The notes: generated by a model not told the origin, from the letters alone. A stretch of 64,000 bases of DNA from Bowmanella denitrificans (GCF_002887595.1 NZ_PEBU01000007.1:231696-295695), one strand, 5' to 3'. Shown: positions 32,387 to 41,461, counted from the stretch's first letter. Translations and numbers: made by a program.

Positions 32387-32484
32387 AGTGTACGTACAAT
32401 ACGTCGGTTTGCAGCTTTAAGTCAAATGAACAGGTATTGCAGGGTAACTGCCCTGGATCGCCAGTAATTTCTACAGGTTGGACT

Positions 32485-33024
32485 ATGAACAAATCACACT
32501 GGCTCAGATTGGCACTGATACTGAGCTTAAGCCCCTCAGCTCTTGCCCAGCAGCACACCCATGGCCAGGGCGAACTGCAGATTGCTCAAGATGGCGAGCG
32601 CTGGCATCTTCAATTAATTTTGCCGGCAGCCGACGCGCTGGGCTTTGAGCATGAAGCAAAAACAAGCGAACAAAAAAAAGCCCAGCACCACCTGGCACAC
32701 AAGCTAACGCACAATGCCGGGGTTGTAAAACTGACCGGGCAATGCTCGCTGGTCAGCGCAGAGCATTCACTACAGGCGGTTGACAACCAAAATCACCCCC
32801 ACAAACATCATGAGCATCATGATGACAATGAACAGCATCACGAGCATAGACATAGCAATATTGAGGTGACCTATCAATATGACTGTGCAAGCGCAGTCAC
32901 ACAGCTTGCTCTGCCACTGTTTGAATCTATGCCTTCACTGAGCCTGATAAAAGCGCAGTGGTTAACCGACAAAGGGCAAGGTGTCGCCAATCTCACCAGC
33001 AGCCACCCCTATATAGGGTGGTAA
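32485..33024 (+). CDS. ZrgA-like zinc-binding periplasmic protein (DUF2796)
   Basis: A 179-residue exported protein with a signal peptide ending in ALAQQ. Mature HTHGQGELQIAQDGERWHL matches the DUF2796/ZrgA family start, and a His-rich linker of about 25 residues (positions 110-135, with HKHHEHHDDNEQHHEHRH) can bind metal. The C-terminal IKAQWLTDKGQGVANLT is also family-typical. In Vibrio cholerae ZrgA belongs to a Zur-regulated zinc uptake system. I use ATG 32485, with AGGTTGG upstream; the frame is open further upstream but those residues overlap the Zur box. The stop overlaps the possible zur start. Confidence 0.88.
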   Translation: MNKSHWLRLALILSLSPSALAQQHTHGQGELQIAQDGERWHLQLILPAADALGFEHEAKTSEQKKAQHHLAHKLTHNAGVVKLTGQCSLVSAEHSLQAVDNQNHPHKHHEHHDDNEQHHEHRHSNIEVTYQYDCASAVTQLALPLFESMPSLSLIKAQWLTDKGQGVANLTSSHPYIGW

Positions 33025-33026
33025 TG

Positions 33027-33497
33027 ATGAACCAGGGGCAAATTGGTCAGGTTATCCAGCAGGCTAAGCAGACTTGTCGCAACAGTGGTCGTGGCCTGAC
33101 AGAAAAACGTCAGCGAGTGCTGGAGATACTGCTAAAAACAGAAGGCCCTATGTCCGCTTATGAGTTGACAGACGCTTACAATCGGATAGCACCAGCCCCC
33201 ATTATGGCCATGTCGGTTTACCGTATCCTGGTGTTTCTGGAATCGATGAAACTTATCCATCGACTCCACTCTGCCAATAAGTATATGGCCTGCACCCAAC
33301 TATCAGGCCACTGTGACCATCCGTTCCCATTATTTCTGATCTGCACCCTTTGCCAGAAAGTGGAGGAGACGTCGGTACCCACCAATCTGGTGAGACTACT
33401 GACACAGAACACCAAAAAATCAGGATTTCTTATTGCTGGCTCACAACTCGAAATGAATGGGCTGTGCAACCAGTGCCAATCCACCTCTTCGTCTTAA
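33027..33497 (+). CDS. zur: Fur-family zinc uptake regulator Zur
   Basis: A 156-residue Fur-superfamily repressor. A winged-helix domain (about 20-90; RQRVLEILLKTEGPMSAYELTD, SVYRILVFLESMKLIHRL) is followed by a dimerisation domain with structural-zinc cysteines in ICTLC and LCNQC and the metal-site stretch HCDHPFPLFLIC. The context (ZrgA-like, COG0523, FolE2) favours Zur over Fur. AGGGTGG lies five bases before ATG 33027; an ATG at 33024 overlapping the zrgA stop is also possible. It sits inside the operon it probably represses, giving autoregulation. Confidence 0.88.
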   Translation: MNQGQIGQVIQQAKQTCRNSGRGLTEKRQRVLEILLKTEGPMSAYELTDAYNRIAPAPIMAMSVYRILVFLESMKLIHRLHSANKYMACTQLSGHCDHPFPLFLICTLCQKVEETSVPTNLVRLLTQNTKKSGFLIAGSQLEMNGLCNQCQSTSSS

Positions 33498-33510
33498 GGA
33501 AAGATGTCAG

Positions 33511-33930
33511 ATGAAGCTTCAAAACATTAGTGATAAAGCAGCCGTAGGCCTCTCTGCGCTTTGTGTCGTGCATTGTTTATTTATGCCTATTATCTTGATC
33601 CTTATCCCGCCCTTGTCAGGCGTGCTGGCATTAAATGATGAGCTGTTTCACATCTGGCTGCTGTTTGCGGTAGTGCCAATTAGCAGCATTGCATTGTTGA
33701 TGGGGTACTTTCACCACCGCAACCGCCATGTCTTTGTTATCGGTGCCTTAGGCTTAACCATTTTGGTGATTGCAGCAGTTATGGGTCATGACCTGCTGGG
33801 TGAGTATGGTGAAGTCGCCATGACCGTAGTGGGTTCCTGCATCATTGCCTTTGGCCATGTCCGCAACTATCAATTGGGTCGCCAGCAGCAGTGCACCAAT
33901 GCCCATCAGGAGTATACCAACCATGACTAA
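33511..33930 (+). CDS. MerC-superfamily membrane protein
   Basis: A 139-residue inner-membrane protein with four predicted helices. The first holds the MerC signature Cys-x3-His-Cys followed by Met-Pro ([11 protein letters not shown]), a potential metal site within the membrane. The C-terminal tail has His and Cys ([16 protein letters not shown]). MerC proteins carry mercuric ions, but relatives next to COG0523 genes are common in zinc regulons and may carry zinc. I use ATG 33511. The 3' end overlaps the next gene by eight bases. Confidence 0.85.
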   Translation: MKLQNISDKAAVGLSALCVVHCLFMPIILILIPPLSGVLALNDELFHIWLLFAVVPISSIALLMGYFHHRNRHVFVIGALGLTILVIAAVMGHDLLGEYGEVAMTVVGSCIIAFGHVRNYQLGRQQQCTNAHQEYTNHD

Positions 33931-35128
33931 CAACAAATTACCCGTCACCGTGCTGTCAGGATTTCTTGGCGCAGGAAAAACCACGGTACTCAGCCATATT
34001 CTGAATAACCGTCAGGGCAAGAAAGTCGCGGTGATAGTCAACGATATGAGTGAAGTGAATATTGACGCGGCCATGGTCAAAAACGAAGTTTCGCTCAATC
34101 ACAGCGAAGAGAAACTGGTGGAGATGAGTAATGGCTGCATCTGCTGTACGCTCAGAGAGGACTTATTGATAGAAGTCAGCAAACTGGCCTCATCCGCACA
34201 GTTCGACTACCTGGTCATCGAATCAACTGGCATTTCTGAGCCCTTACCTGTGGCCGAAACCTTTACCTTTGCTGACGAAGACGGCATTTCCCTGTCCGAT
34301 GTGGCCACACTGGACACCATGGTTACCGTGGTAGATGCGGTTAATTTTGTCAGGGATTATGACGAAGCCAAGTATTTGCAAGATACCGGTGAGCACTTAG
34401 GAGAACAGGATGAACGCAGCGTTGCCGACCTGTTAATCGATCAGGTGGAATTTGCCGATGTGATTTTAATCAGTAAAACCGACCTGGTGGATGATGCTGA
34501 GCTGGAACGTTTAAAAGCCATACTCGGTACCCTTAATACCAGCGCCCGTATTATCCCCATTCAACATGGCCAGGTGCCGGTCAGCGCCATACTGGGTACC
34601 GGCTTGTTTGATTTTGACAAAGCTCAGCAGGCACCTGGCTGGCTAAAGGAACTGCGCGGCGAACATATACCTGAAACCGAAGAATATGGCATCTCGAGTT
34701 TCACTTACAGCGCCCGTCGCCCCTTCCACCCGCAAAAATTTTATCAGTTTCTGCACAGCAGCAACCAACAGGGCAAGCTGCTGCGCTCGAAAGGCTATTT
34801 CTGGCTGGCATCGCGCCCCCAGTATGCGGGCCAGTGGAACCAGGCCGGCGGCATCGCCCGGTATGGGTTTGCGGGCCTGTTCTGGAAAGCGGTTCCTGAA
34901 TCCCAATGGCCGACCGATGCAGAGTCTCTGGCTTATATACAAAAGCTTTGGCAGGAGCCATTTGGCGATATGCGTCAGGAACTGGTGTTTATTGGCCAGA
35001 ATCTGGATAAGCAGGTAATCACCGAGGCGCTGGATAGCTGTCTGCTGTCTGAGCAAGAACTGTTGCAGGGCAAAAGCTATTGGCAGACCCTGCCCGATCC
35101 CTTTCCCGCTTGGGAGAGCGAAGCATGA
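33923..35128 (+). CDS. COG0523 GTPase, zinc metallochaperone (ZigA/ZagA/YciC type)
   Basis: A 401-residue CobW-like G3E GTPase with Walker [11 protein letters not shown], the metal-binding CxCC in [11 protein letters not shown], Walker B region [11 protein letters not shown] and base-recognition SKTDL. The C-terminal CobW_C domain (about 270-390) is present. COG0523 proteins in Zur regulons deliver zinc to chosen enzymes when zinc is scarce. ATG 33923 is preceded by AGGAG. The frame continues upstream of this ATG inside the MerC gene, but those residues are a shadow. The stop overlaps the next start (ATGA). Confidence 0.93.
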   Translation: MTNNKLPVTVLSGFLGAGKTTVLSHILNNRQGKKVAVIVNDMSEVNIDAAMVKNEVSLNHSEEKLVEMSNGCICCTLREDLLIEVSKLASSAQFDYLVIESTGISEPLPVAETFTFADEDGISLSDVATLDTMVTVVDAVNFVRDYDEAKYLQDTGEHLGEQDERSVADLLIDQVEFADVILISKTDLVDDAELERLKAILGTLNTSARIIPIQHGQVPVSAILGTGLFDFDKAQQAPGWLKELRGEHIPETEEYGISSFTYSARRPFHPQKFYQFLHSSNQQGKLLRSKGYFWLASRPQYAGQWNQAGGIARYGFAGLFWKAVPESQWPTDAESLAYIQKLWQEPFGDMRQELVFIGQNLDKQVITEALDSCLLSEQELLQGKSYWQTLPDPFPAWESEA

Positions 35129-35802
35129 GTAATGCATGTTTGGCAATCGCGTCAGAACAAAACGGGACACCGCTACGCATTGCTTCGAAAGGCGCAAGCC
35201 CTATGGTCCTGACGGATATTTATCAGGACGCGGTTAATATTGCGATCTGGCAACGCAAACTGCCAACCGAACTTCTTGGCAGTCTGCAACAGTATCTGCA
35301 GAGCAACCCCAGATTAAGTATCACCAAAACCATTGAGGCTGATGCTATTGAACTGCAACTGCGGGAAACACTGCCAGATTTCCCCGGCAACGAGCTGTTA
35401 CAGGCAAAGGTGGCCGAATTGGTCGATATGTTTTGCTGCCTGTTTGATTTAAAACGGGCCGGGTTGCGCTTAAAAGTACTGGAACACGCTATGTGTCCGC
35501 GCTTTCATGTGGACAAGGTGCCCTGTCGATTAGTCACAACCTTTTACGGCGCGGGTACCCAATGGCTACCCCATCAGTTGGTTAACCGCGACAGACTCGG
35601 CATTAAAAGTCAGGGCCTGGCTGACGAACAATCAGGTTTATACAGCGGCCCGGATTGTATTCAGGTATTAGCACCAGGGGATGTCGCCTTGTTAAAAGGT
35701 GAACTTTGGCAAGGCAATGAGCATGCTGGTTTAGTCCACCGCTCTGCGCCAGCCAGCGGGACTGAAAAACGCCTTTTACTGACCCTGGACTTTGTTTTCT
35801 GA
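35125..35802 (+). CDS. DUF1826 protein, possible Fe(II)/2-oxoglutarate dioxygenase-like fold
   Basis: A 225-residue soluble protein of the DUF1826 family, which often accompanies COG0523 genes. Function has not been assigned to my knowledge. I note a pattern like the metal triad of 2OG dioxygenases: His-x-Asp in [13 protein letters not shown] (about residues 127-129), a later His in AGLVHRSAP (about 205), then Arg in [10 protein letters not shown] (about 215) at a place suited to binding the cosubstrate carboxylate. Two cysteines flank the HxD motif. It overlaps the COG0523 stop by four bases and is 13 bp before the DHO gene. Confidence 0.82.
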   Translation: MSNACLAIASEQNGTPLRIASKGASPMVLTDIYQDAVNIAIWQRKLPTELLGSLQQYLQSNPRLSITKTIEADAIELQLRETLPDFPGNELLQAKVAELVDMFCCLFDLKRAGLRLKVLEHAMCPRFHVDKVPCRLVTTFYGAGTQWLPHQLVNRDRLGIKSQGLADEQSGLYSGPDCIQVLAPGDVALLKGELWQGNEHAGLVHRSAPASGTEKRLLLTLDFVF

Positions 35803-35815
35803 GTTACCCCTAGTT

Positions 35816-37150
35816 ATGAATCAGCAGTTAATCAAAAATGCCCTGGTGATCAATGCCGGTTTAAGCATGCCGGCTGACGTGCGTATCCGCGGGGCCAGAA
35901 TTGAACGTATTGCCCCTGACATACCAGCCAAAGCAAACGAACAGGTTATCGATGCAAAAGGTGCCTGGCTGTTACCAGGTATGATTGACGACCAGGTGCA
36001 CTTTCGCGAACCCGGCCTGACCCACAAAGGCTCCATCGCCAGTGAGTCCCGGGCAGCGGTCGCCGGAGGCATCACCAGTTATATGGAAATGCCTAATGTC
36101 AGCCCTGCCAGTACCAATATGGCCGCCTTGGCACATAAATATGCCATCGCCCGACAAGCTTCACTGGCCAACTATGCCTTTTACCTGGGCGCCACCGAGA
36201 ACAACCTGGAAGACATTAAAGCACTGGATCCCAGCCAAATCTGTGGGGTGAAAGTCTTTATGGGCGCTTCGACAGGCGATTTGTTGGTGGAGCATCCCCA
36301 GGCACTGGAAGCTATTTTCAGGGAAAGTCCGGTATTGATCGTAACCCACTGCGAAGACGGGCGACGCATAAATCACAATCTACAGATGTACCGTCAAAAC
36401 GGTCTGACGCCCGGTATTTTAGATCATGCCAAAATCCGCGATACCGAAGCCTGCTATGCATCGTCCTCTTATGCAGTGTCACTGGCTAAACAATATCGCG
36501 CCCAGTTGCATGTACTGCACATCACCAGCGAAAAAGAGCTTAGCTTGTTCAGCACCGGCAATATAAGGAACAAACATATTACTGCCGAAGCCTGTGTGCA
36601 TCACTTATGGTTTAGTCAGGATGACTATCCCAGGCTTGGCAACCTAATCAAATGCAACCCAGCCATCAAGGCCCCAAGTGACCAGGAAGCATTGCTAAAC
36701 GCGGTGCAAAGCGGCCTTATCGATATCATCGCAACCGATCACGCTCCCCACACCTGGAGTGAAAAACAGCAAGCCTATCTGCAGGCACCGGCCGGATTGC
36801 CGTTGGTTGAACACGCACTGCTAAGCCTGTGCGAACAGGTGCACCACAACAGACTCAGCATTGAACTGGTGGCAGAGAAAACCGCCCATAATCCAGCCAT
36901 TCGCTATGGCATTGCCGACAGAGGGTTTATCCACGAGGGTTACTTTGCCGATCTGGTGCTGGTATCACCAAAGCACAGTACAGAGGTCAGCCACAAAACC
37001 TGCCGCTACCACTGTGGCTGGACGCCCTTTAACGGTACCCGTTTTTCATCGCGAATATTAACAACCTGGGTCAACGGCCAAGCTGTTTTTGATGCTGATA
37101 AGCTAACTCAATCTCAAACGCCGGCCATGCCACTTGTTTTTAACCGATAA
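35816..37150 (+). CDS. Dihydroorotase paralogue (PyrC2-like) with altered metal ligand
   Basis: A 444-residue amidohydrolase of the dihydroorotase family, which closes carbamoyl-aspartate to dihydroorotate in pyrimidine synthesis. The carboxylated-lysine motif GVKVFMGAS, the later His (LHVLHITSE) and the catalytic Asp in IATDHAPHT are all present. The first metal motif, normally D-x-H-x-H-x-R, reads DDQVHFREPG, with Gln in place of the first His. I recall the same DDQVHFREPG in dihydroorotases of Bacteroidetes, so it may be a subfamily trait. In Pseudomonas a DHO paralogue is also in the Zur-linked cluster. ATG 35816 has only a weak ribosome-binding site; a TTG start at 35792 is less likely. 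Confidence 0.88.
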   Translation: MNQQLIKNALVINAGLSMPADVRIRGARIERIAPDIPAKANEQVIDAKGAWLLPGMIDDQVHFREPGLTHKGSIASESRAAVAGGITSYMEMPNVSPASTNMAALAHKYAIARQASLANYAFYLGATENNLEDIKALDPSQICGVKVFMGASTGDLLVEHPQALEAIFRESPVLIVTHCEDGRRINHNLQMYRQNGLTPGILDHAKIRDTEACYASSSYAVSLAKQYRAQLHVLHITSEKELSLFSTGNIRNKHITAEACVHHLWFSQDDYPRLGNLIKCNPAIKAPSDQEALLNAVQSGLIDIIATDHAPHTWSEKQQAYLQAPAGLPLVEHALLSLCEQVHHNRLSIELVAEKTAHNPAIRYGIADRGFIHEGYFADLVLVSPKHSTEVSHKTCRYHCGWTPFNGTRFSSRILTTWVNGQAVFDADKLTQSQTPAMPLVFNR

Positions 37151-37166
37151 CCGGAACCCCTGCTGT

Positions 37167-38108
37167 ATGAATATGATGATCACCTTACCCGATGTTGCCG
37201 CTGGTCAAGCCGACTTAAATTCTCTGCCCCTGAGCTGGGTAGGTATGGAGGCCATCGCACTGCCCATACTGGTAGATGGGGATGGCAACCAGCCGGTCCA
37301 AGTCACCGCCAGGGCAGATGTGTTTGTCAGCCTGGAAAAGCCCGAGGCCAAGGGCATACATATGTCGCGTTTATATTTGCGACTTAATCAGCAGTTGAGC
37401 AAGCAACGCCTGAGCGGCTCAGGGATATCCGCACTGCTAAAGGATATGGTGCAAAGCCAGCAAGGGCTCAGCCAGGCCGCTAAGATAAACCTGCAGTTTG
37501 ACCTGCCGCTGGTAAAAAGCGCGCTGCTGAGCAACGAGTCGGGTTATCAGAACTACACTGTGACCCTGACCAGAGAATTGAACAGCGGCTCCCCCATCAC
37601 CGATCTTAGTGTCACTATTCCCTATTCCAGCACCTGCCCTTGCTCTGCGGCCCTGTCAAGGCAGGCTCTGAGTGAGGCATTCGCCCAGCGCTTCGGCGCT
37701 GCGCAGTTAGACAAGGAAGAACTTATCCAGTGGCTCGCCTCTGAGCAGGCCAGCATCGCCACACCGCATAGCCAGCGCTCCTACGCTTATATCAGGCTGA
37801 GACTGACGGATGAAAACCTGCCAAATCTGCCATCCCTAATCTTCCATCTTGAGCAGGCTATCGGCACACCAGTACAAACCGCCGTCAAGCGCCAGGACGA
37901 GCAGGCCTTTGCCAAGCTGAATGCGCAAAACCTGCTGTTTTGTGAGGATGCAGCCAGACGCATTAAGCAAGCCCTGGAGCTGATGCCTCAGGTGTCTGAT
38001 TACTGGTTTAAAGTAGAGCATCAGGAAAGTCTGCATGCTCACAATGCCGTGGTGTACGACCAAAAACACCATACCGATTGGCTGCATAACGGCCATAACG
38101 CTTATTAA
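37167..38108 (+). CDS. folE2: GTP cyclohydrolase FolE2 (type IB, zinc-independent)
   Basis: A 313-residue type IB GTP cyclohydrolase, first step of folate synthesis. The catalytic Cys is in PYSSTCPCSAALSRQ (about residue 156), and the region NESGYQNYTV plus a His-rich end (KVEHQESLHAHNAV) matches the family. Unlike FolE, FolE2 uses Mn or other metals, so it backs up folate synthesis when zinc is short. ATG 37167 or ATG 37173 could start. It lies 16 bp after the DHO gene. Confidence 0.94.
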   Translation: MNMMITLPDVAAGQADLNSLPLSWVGMEAIALPILVDGDGNQPVQVTARADVFVSLEKPEAKGIHMSRLYLRLNQQLSKQRLSGSGISALLKDMVQSQQGLSQAAKINLQFDLPLVKSALLSNESGYQNYTVTLTRELNSGSPITDLSVTIPYSSTCPCSAALSRQALSEAFAQRFGAAQLDKEELIQWLASEQASIATPHSQRSYAYIRLRLTDENLPNLPSLIFHLEQAIGTPVQTAVKRQDEQAFAKLNAQNLLFCEDAARRIKQALELMPQVSDYWFKVEHQESLHAHNAVVYDQKHHTDWLHNGHNAY

Positions 38109-38168
38109 ACTGCCGCTTGACATAGTGACAAAGGCGCCTATTCATCTTAAACGTGGAAATAAATCAGT

Positions 38169-38729
38169 ATGTTACGCAAAAATCCCAGTGGTCATCTGCC
38201 GGACGTGGCACAAAGCGCTTTTATCGACCCTACCGCCATTATTTGTGGGAAAGTGGTGATCGAGGACAATGTGTTTATTGGCCCCTATGCGGTCATTCGC
38301 GCCGATGAAGTAGACACCAACGGTGATATGCAGCCCATTGTAATCAAACGAGACTCCAATATTCAGGACGGGGTGGTAATTCATTCCAAGTCCGGCGCGG
38401 CGGTTATCGTCGGCGAACGAACCTCCATCGCCCACCGCTCGATAATTCACGGCCCATGCGAAGTGGGTGACGATGTGTTCATCGGCTTTAACTCCGTGGT
38501 ATTTCGGACCAGAATTGGTAACGGCTGTGTAGTAAGACACAACTCGGTTATTGATGGGTTAAACCTGCCCGACAAGTTTCATGTCCCACCTATGACTAAC
38601 ATCGGACCCGGTTTTGATTTAGACAGCATCAGTAAAGTGCCCCCTGAGTATTCGAGCTTTTCAGAATCCGTTGTATCTGCCAATCATTACTTGGTGCAAG
38701 GATACAAAAAGCTCGCTAACGAACTTTAA
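38169..38729 (+). CDS. Gamma-class carbonic anhydrase-like hexapeptide protein
   Basis: A 186-residue left-handed beta-helix protein with hexapeptide repeats (IICGKVVIEDNVFIGPYAVIRADE). Metal-binding His candidates are in GVVIHSK, SIAHRSIIHG. It resembles the gamma-carbonic anhydrase paralogue found next to FolE2 in the Pseudomonas Zur cluster. Gamma enzymes can work with Fe2+ or Co2+, so it could replace zinc-only carbonic anhydrases. 60 bp from folE2 and 11 bp before the next gene. Confidence 0.9.
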   Translation: MLRKNPSGHLPDVAQSAFIDPTAIICGKVVIEDNVFIGPYAVIRADEVDTNGDMQPIVIKRDSNIQDGVVIHSKSGAAVIVGERTSIAHRSIIHGPCEVGDDVFIGFNSVVFRTRIGNGCVVRHNSVIDGLNLPDKFHVPPMTNIGPGFDLDSISKVPPEYSSFSESVVSANHYLVQGYKKLANEL

Positions 38730-38740
38730 GGCTGACATAG

Positions 38741-40366
38741 ATGAATATCGCTAAATTCTTTGCCCTGATGGCCATCAGTTCACTTTGTAGCGGTTGCGTG
38801 GCCAGTCCCCCATCGCCAGCCACAGTTAGCCCTGCAGACGCCTTCACAACAGCGCAAAGCCCACAACCCAAGGCACTAAAAGTGGCCACCTGGAACACTG
38901 AACATCTGGCCTATCCGGGCGAAGGTGGGTGCAAACCCAGAAGCAATGCTCAGTTGTCAGCCATGCGACGATATACGGCAAGTTTAGATGCCGATGTTAT
39001 TGCCCTACAGGAAGTTGATTCTAAACAGGCGTTAAGACTGATCTTTCCGGATCTTCACTGGCGACTCATCCTGTCCGACAGACCCGATAGCCAGCCCTAT
39101 CAGTGCAGGGAAAATGGCGATCTTTCTACCCAGCAAAAATTAGCTTTTGCAATCAGAAGAGAAGTACCGCTACTAAGCATCACCCATATTAAAGATTTCG
39201 GCCTGGACTTACCCGGTTTGCGCTATGGGCTGGCCATCAGGGTTGACGCCCCCACCGGGCCAATAGACATTTTAAATCTGCACCTGAAAAGTGGCTGTTT
39301 TGTCGATGATTACCTGCAAAGCGACACACAAGCCTGCCGGGTTTTAGCTAAACAGGCAGATGTGTTGAATGACTGGATTGCACAGCGGGAAAAACCGGCT
39401 ACACCCTATCTGGTATTAGGCGATTTTAATCACCGGATTTCAGCACCCTATAACCGCCTGAGTCGGGTACTGCTGAATGATGAGCGCTCAACCAAGATTA
39501 CCACACGCAATCTGCTAAGTTGTCATCCACGTCATTCGGCCCTGATCGACCATATACTGGCAGGCGGCATGCCGACTGAGCGGATAACTGAATCTGCACA
39601 GATACATACTTACGCAGATGAAGGTGCCATGCTCAGTGACCATTGCGCTGTGTCAGTATCCTTATCAGCTGACAGCCCCACACTTTCCACTGCATTATTG
39701 TGGCAAATCACCAGCAAGGAATATCAGCTTCTTAGCAGGGCAATCTATCAGCAGGCACAACAGGCCCTGGCAAAGGTGCCTGCTGATTTGCAAAACTGGG
39801 TGGTGGTTATGGATGTTGACGAAACAGTGTTGGACAATACTGCCTATCAAAAGCAGACAGAAATAGCAGGGACCGGTTATTCACCTGCGACCTGGGATAC
39901 CTGGGTGCAAAGCGAACAAGCCAGTCTGGTGCCCGGTGTCAAACCTTTTATAGAAGCGATATTTCAGCGCGGCGGAAAGCTTGCGTTGGTGACCAACCGC
40001 AACCGGCGTCTGGACATTCATACCTGGCGCAATCTGCAGGCATTGGGCATTCCCATAACAACGGCAAATACCTGTCTTATCGGTCGTCATGCATCAGACC
40101 AGGACGCGCTGGACCATAAGCTCATCAGGAACGACAAAGACTTACGTCGCCAGCAAATCGTGCAAGGCGATGCCCCTTGTTTTGGGCACCCCCATGAGTC
40201 AAAAACCTCCTGGTCGGAACCACATAACATAGTGTTACAAGTTGGTGACAATATTGAGGATTTTTCCGGGCTTACGCAGCAGCAGGCCGATATTGGGACC
40301 GTATTACCTCAATTAGGAAAAACACTGTTTTTGCTGCCTAACCCCTTGTATGGCTCCTGGCAATAA
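38741..40366 (+). CDS. Lipoprotein fusing EEP nuclease/phosphatase and HAD acid phosphatase domains
   Basis: A 541-residue lipoprotein (lipobox SLCSGC, Cys19). Residues about 45-300 are an endonuclease/exonuclease/phosphatase domain with VATWNTEHL, VIALQEVDS, VLGDFNHRI and the final LSDHCAVSV. Residues about 320-541 are a HAD class B/lipoprotein e(P4)-like phosphatase, with DVDETVLDN (nucleophile Asp about 358) and LVTNRN. Both domains use Mg2+ rather than zinc. Cell-envelope location and this pairing suggest release of nucleoside and phosphate from nucleic acids or nucleotides. It ends the long plus-strand operon. Confidence 0.9.
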   Translation: MNIAKFFALMAISSLCSGCVASPPSPATVSPADAFTTAQSPQPKALKVATWNTEHLAYPGEGGCKPRSNAQLSAMRRYTASLDADVIALQEVDSKQALRLIFPDLHWRLILSDRPDSQPYQCRENGDLSTQQKLAFAIRREVPLLSITHIKDFGLDLPGLRYGLAIRVDAPTGPIDILNLHLKSGCFVDDYLQSDTQACRVLAKQADVLNDWIAQREKPATPYLVLGDFNHRISAPYNRLSRVLLNDERSTKITTRNLLSCHPRHSALIDHILAGGMPTERITESAQIHTYADEGAMLSDHCAVSVSLSADSPTLSTALLWQITSKEYQLLSRAIYQQAQQALAKVPADLQNWVVVMDVDETVLDNTAYQKQTEIAGTGYSPATWDTWVQSEQASLVPGVKPFIEAIFQRGGKLALVTNRNRRLDIHTWRNLQALGIPITTANTCLIGRHASDQDALDHKLIRNDKDLRRQQIVQGDAPCFGHPHESKTSWSEPHNIVLQVGDNIEDFSGLTQQQADIGTVLPQLGKTLFLLPNPLYGSWQ

Positions 40367-40402
40367 GTGCTTATATTTTAATCCTGATAAGGGGATGTGT
40401 AA

Positions 40403-40861
40403 CTAATCTGCTTTTACGTTAATTCGCTGCTGTTTTACCAGAGGTTGACGACCATCCTCTGCCTGGATGTGCAGCGTGATATTATGCTCACCCGGTTCGC
40501 TGGCCTGATAATAAAGCCGCAGTTTACCAGACAGAGATAAGGCAATCTTGGTTGGTTCCTGCAAGACAATCTTATCGCTGGCTGAAACATTCAGCGTTGC
40601 CTGATGAAAACGGCCAGGCACCTGATAGTCTATTTCCAGCACGGCTGGCTGTTGCGAAGAGACAGCAACCTGCTTTTGATGACTAACGCGAATAAGCTGC
40701 GGGGAGCTGGGTAGCCGATGCTGTTGCATCAAAGGATGGAAATGGCCAAAACGCCCCGCCCCGTCATGCCACTCACAACTTTGCCCCGAACCGGGTGCCA
40801 GGCTCAGCAACATCAGCGTGTAAATGCTGCAGTACGCTAATCGCAGAGGTTTAGTCTTCAT
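40403..40861 (-). CDS. Exported hypothetical protein with N-terminal Cys/His cluster
   Basis: A 152-residue exported protein that I do not recognise. The signal peptide (LAYCSIYTLMLLSLAPGSGQS) is followed by a short CEWHDGAGRFGHFHP segment with one Cys and three His that could bind a metal. The rest (about 60-150) is beta-rich, like a Reg-like or Ig-like fold (GEHNITLHIQAEDG). The start ATG 40861 overlaps the end of the DUF3299 gene, so it is the second gene of a probable Zur-controlled operon. ATG 40870 is an alternative. Confidence 0.72.
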   Translation of the reverse strand: MKTKPLRLAYCSIYTLMLLSLAPGSGQSCEWHDGAGRFGHFHPLMQQHRLPSSPQLIRVSHQKQVAVSSQQPAVLEIDYQVPGRFHQATLNVSASDKIVLQEPTKIALSLSGKLRLYYQASEPGEHNITLHIQAEDGRQPLVKQQRINVKAD

Positions 40862-41429
40862 AGGGCACAACAGAGTCTATCCAAAGGCGGTAGGCGGCCG
40901 TTCCCATCTCATTTTCATTGATTTCAATGGCCAGTAACCCTTCAAACCAGAAGGGATCATAGAGATTTTTCAGTTCAACCCCTTTTTTCAACACCGCATA
41001 AATAATTTGATTGGGTGGCGGGGGCGGCATATGCAGACAGGCACCAAAATAGGGCACAATAAAAAACTCTGTGACATGCTGTTGTTCATCGGCTTGTAAC
41101 GGCACAATAAAGCCGGGAATTTTTATGGCTTTGTTGTGCCAGTCCTGCACAACACGAGTCGATGTCAGGGCATCCTGGTAGCGACGCACTTTTTCATCCT
41201 GTTGCGCCTGCTGAGTCAGGGCCTCCAGGGAGTCTTCCTGCGAGCCGTCAGCAATATCGGCAAAGTAATCAGGGGGATCCAACAAGGTATCCAGATCGTC
41301 TTTGGGCATCAATGCAACCCAGTCCACTTCCTGGTATTGCCTGTCAGGAGACTTAGACGTTTGTGCTGACGCGTCAAATACCAACAACATCGCAACAGTT
41401 AAACATAAAGATACAAAACGCAATGCCAT
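40851..41429 (-). CDS. Exported DUF3299 protein
   Basis: A 192-residue exported protein with signal peptide (ALRFVSLCLTVAMLLVFDASAQ). The DUF3299 core is clear: IKIPGFIVPLQADEQ, then VTEFFIVPYFGACLHMPPPPPNQIIY. The Cys-Leu-His before the proline run could be a metal or haem-type site, but the family function is unknown to me. I choose ATG 41429 (GGTGA upstream), because the frame further upstream overlaps a Zur-like box. DUF3299 genes are often found near metal-related ABC transporters. Confidence 0.87.
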   Translation of the reverse strand: MALRFVSLCLTVAMLLVFDASAQTSKSPDRQYQEVDWVALMPKDDLDTLLDPPDYFADIADGSQEDSLEALTQQAQQDEKVRRYQDALTSTRVVQDWHNKAIKIPGFIVPLQADEQQHVTEFFIVPYFGACLHMPPPPPNQIIYAVLKKGVELKNLYDPFWFEGLLAIEINENEMGTAAYRLWIDSVVPYED

Positions 41430-41461
41430 AATTTTCACCGGAATACGCGAGCCAAGCAAAA

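Larger units (their letters stand above)
32174..32484. promoter_or_regulatory. Divergent control region between TonB receptor and zrgA-like gene
   Basis: A 311-bp gene-free region. It holds two Zur-like boxes (32330-32352 and 32364-32386) and an AT-rich core at 32338-32382 that probably contains both promoters. The stretch 32174-32329, on the receptor side, contains no motif I recognise. Confidence 0.65.
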
